Assembly: GCA_023253575.1 (NCBI GenBank)
Contig: JALRGB010000217.1
Location: 1-5,199, forward strand
Length of the DNA: 5,199 nucleotides
Origin: Verrucomicrobiales bacterium
Lineage (GTDB): Bacteria > Verrucomicrobiota > Verrucomicrobiia > Verrucomicrobiales > V1-33
Reading direction: 5' to 3'
In this document: positions 4,755-5,199 of the stretch, one piece after another
How positions within the stretch are numbered: the first letter of the stretch is position 1
Layout of the letters: every line of letters starts with the position of its first letter
Translations under genes and position numbers: made by a program
Notes under the pieces: generated by a model
Databases searched by the model: none
What the model saw: the letters and a program-made list of their open reading frames with translations, nothing else
Told to the model about the DNA's origin: nothing

Positions 4755-5199
4755 TCACGACAGGATCTTACCATCGGCCTCAACCGGCGGCAACAGGTCC
4801 TCCCGCTGGAGGAAAAGTCGAAGATTCAGCCGCGCCAGTTCAGCCGCCTCCATCCGCAACAACAGCGTTAAAAACGGCGTCAGACGGTCGATTTCCGCCA
4901 CCGCAGCATGAACGAGCGAGGCGATGATGGCGGCATCCCCGGCCTCGCTGAGAAAAACATTCGTAATCCGGAAAAAGACGCGGCCGGCATCGTAATCCAT
5001 CTCAAAGTTGCCCAGCGTCAGCTGCTGATTCAAGCGCATCAAGGCTTCGGCAATCAATCCGGCCCGCGCAGCAGGCACGTCCGCAGTGGCATATCCCACC
5101 ACCGAAACGGCCTTAATATCTGGAAAAGCCTGAGCATGAACGCGCACCCGGGTGTGATGCGCTTCAAAACTTGCCTCCACCACCTCCCTTCCCGGCACC
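4755..5199 (-). CDS. YbjN-like domain protein, 5' end cut by the window edge
   Basis: The visible 147 codons run off the right edge; the GTG at 5198-5196 is in frame but is probably internal, so the true start lies outside. The protein resembles the YbjN family (T3SS-chaperone-like fold): paired strands near the start (HTRVRVHAQAF, IKAVSVVGYAT), then VPAARAGLIAEALMRLNQQLTLGNFEMDYDAGRVFFRITNVF, and a helical tail ending in LRLFLQREDLLPPVE. The helix followed by LGNFEMDYDAGRVFFR is the family's most recognisable feature. YbjN in E. coli has been linked to stress, motility and biofilm phenotypes, but its biochemical role is not established. No signal peptide or membrane segment is visible. Its TGA at 4757-4755 touches the start of the downstream GYF_2/bPH gene, suggesting one transcript. 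Family assignment is by eye and fairly confident. Confidence 0.72.
   Translation of the reverse strand, partial: VPGREVVEASFEAHHTRVRVHAQAFPDIKAVSVVGYATADVPAARAGLIAEALMRLNQQLTLGNFEMDYDAGRVFFRITNVFLSEAGDAAIIASLVHAAVAEIDRLTPFLTLLLRMEAAELARLNLRLFLQREDLLPPVEADGKILS

Overview
The window looks like chromosomal DNA from a GC-rich bacterium, most probably a member of the Verrucomicrobiota. The basis is indirect: an ECF sigma factor paired with a membrane-anchored PDZ protein, start sites mostly without Shine-Dalgarno sequences, a GYF_2/bPH membrane protein and a stand-alone CoaC. There is no rRNA or other phylogenetic marker in view, so this placement is an inference. No mobile element, tRNA, rRNA or CRISPR array is visible.

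Layout: bases 1-288 carry no convincing gene but hold three perfect inverted repeats, at 56-72, 104-146 and 173-202; the last has 13-bp arms. They look like a structured leader for the + strand pair that follows. That pair is an ECF-type sigma factor (289-834) and, overlapping it by ATGA, a single-pass membrane protein (831-1796). The second protein has a cytoplasmic N-terminus with a duplicated LRxLRP motif, one transmembrane helix and a C-terminal PDZ domain predicted to lie outside the membrane. By architecture and coupling it is a candidate anti-sigma factor or signal receptor. A spacer with three imperfect 23-bp tandem repeats (1799-1862) separates this pair from purB.

The + strand purB (adenylosuccinate lyase, 1909-3339) is complete and has its catalytic motifs. 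It converges on a minus-strand cluster with only 12 bp between the two stop codons. Read 5' to 3' on the minus strand, the cluster is a YbjN-like protein (4755-5199, cut by the window edge), a GYF_2 / acidic linker / two-helix / bacterial PH-domain membrane protein (3970-4749), and coaC (3352-3894), a stand-alone phosphopantothenoylcysteine decarboxylase with a strong Shine-Dalgarno.

Housekeeping functions (purine and coenzyme A synthesis) therefore flank or adjoin less-known signalling and membrane-protein genes. The most promising undescribed elements are the sigma/PDZ module with its hairpin leader, the 23-bp tandem repeats upstream of purB, the YbjN plus GYF_2/bPH pair, and a perfect 20-bp palindrome inside the GYF_2/bPH gene.
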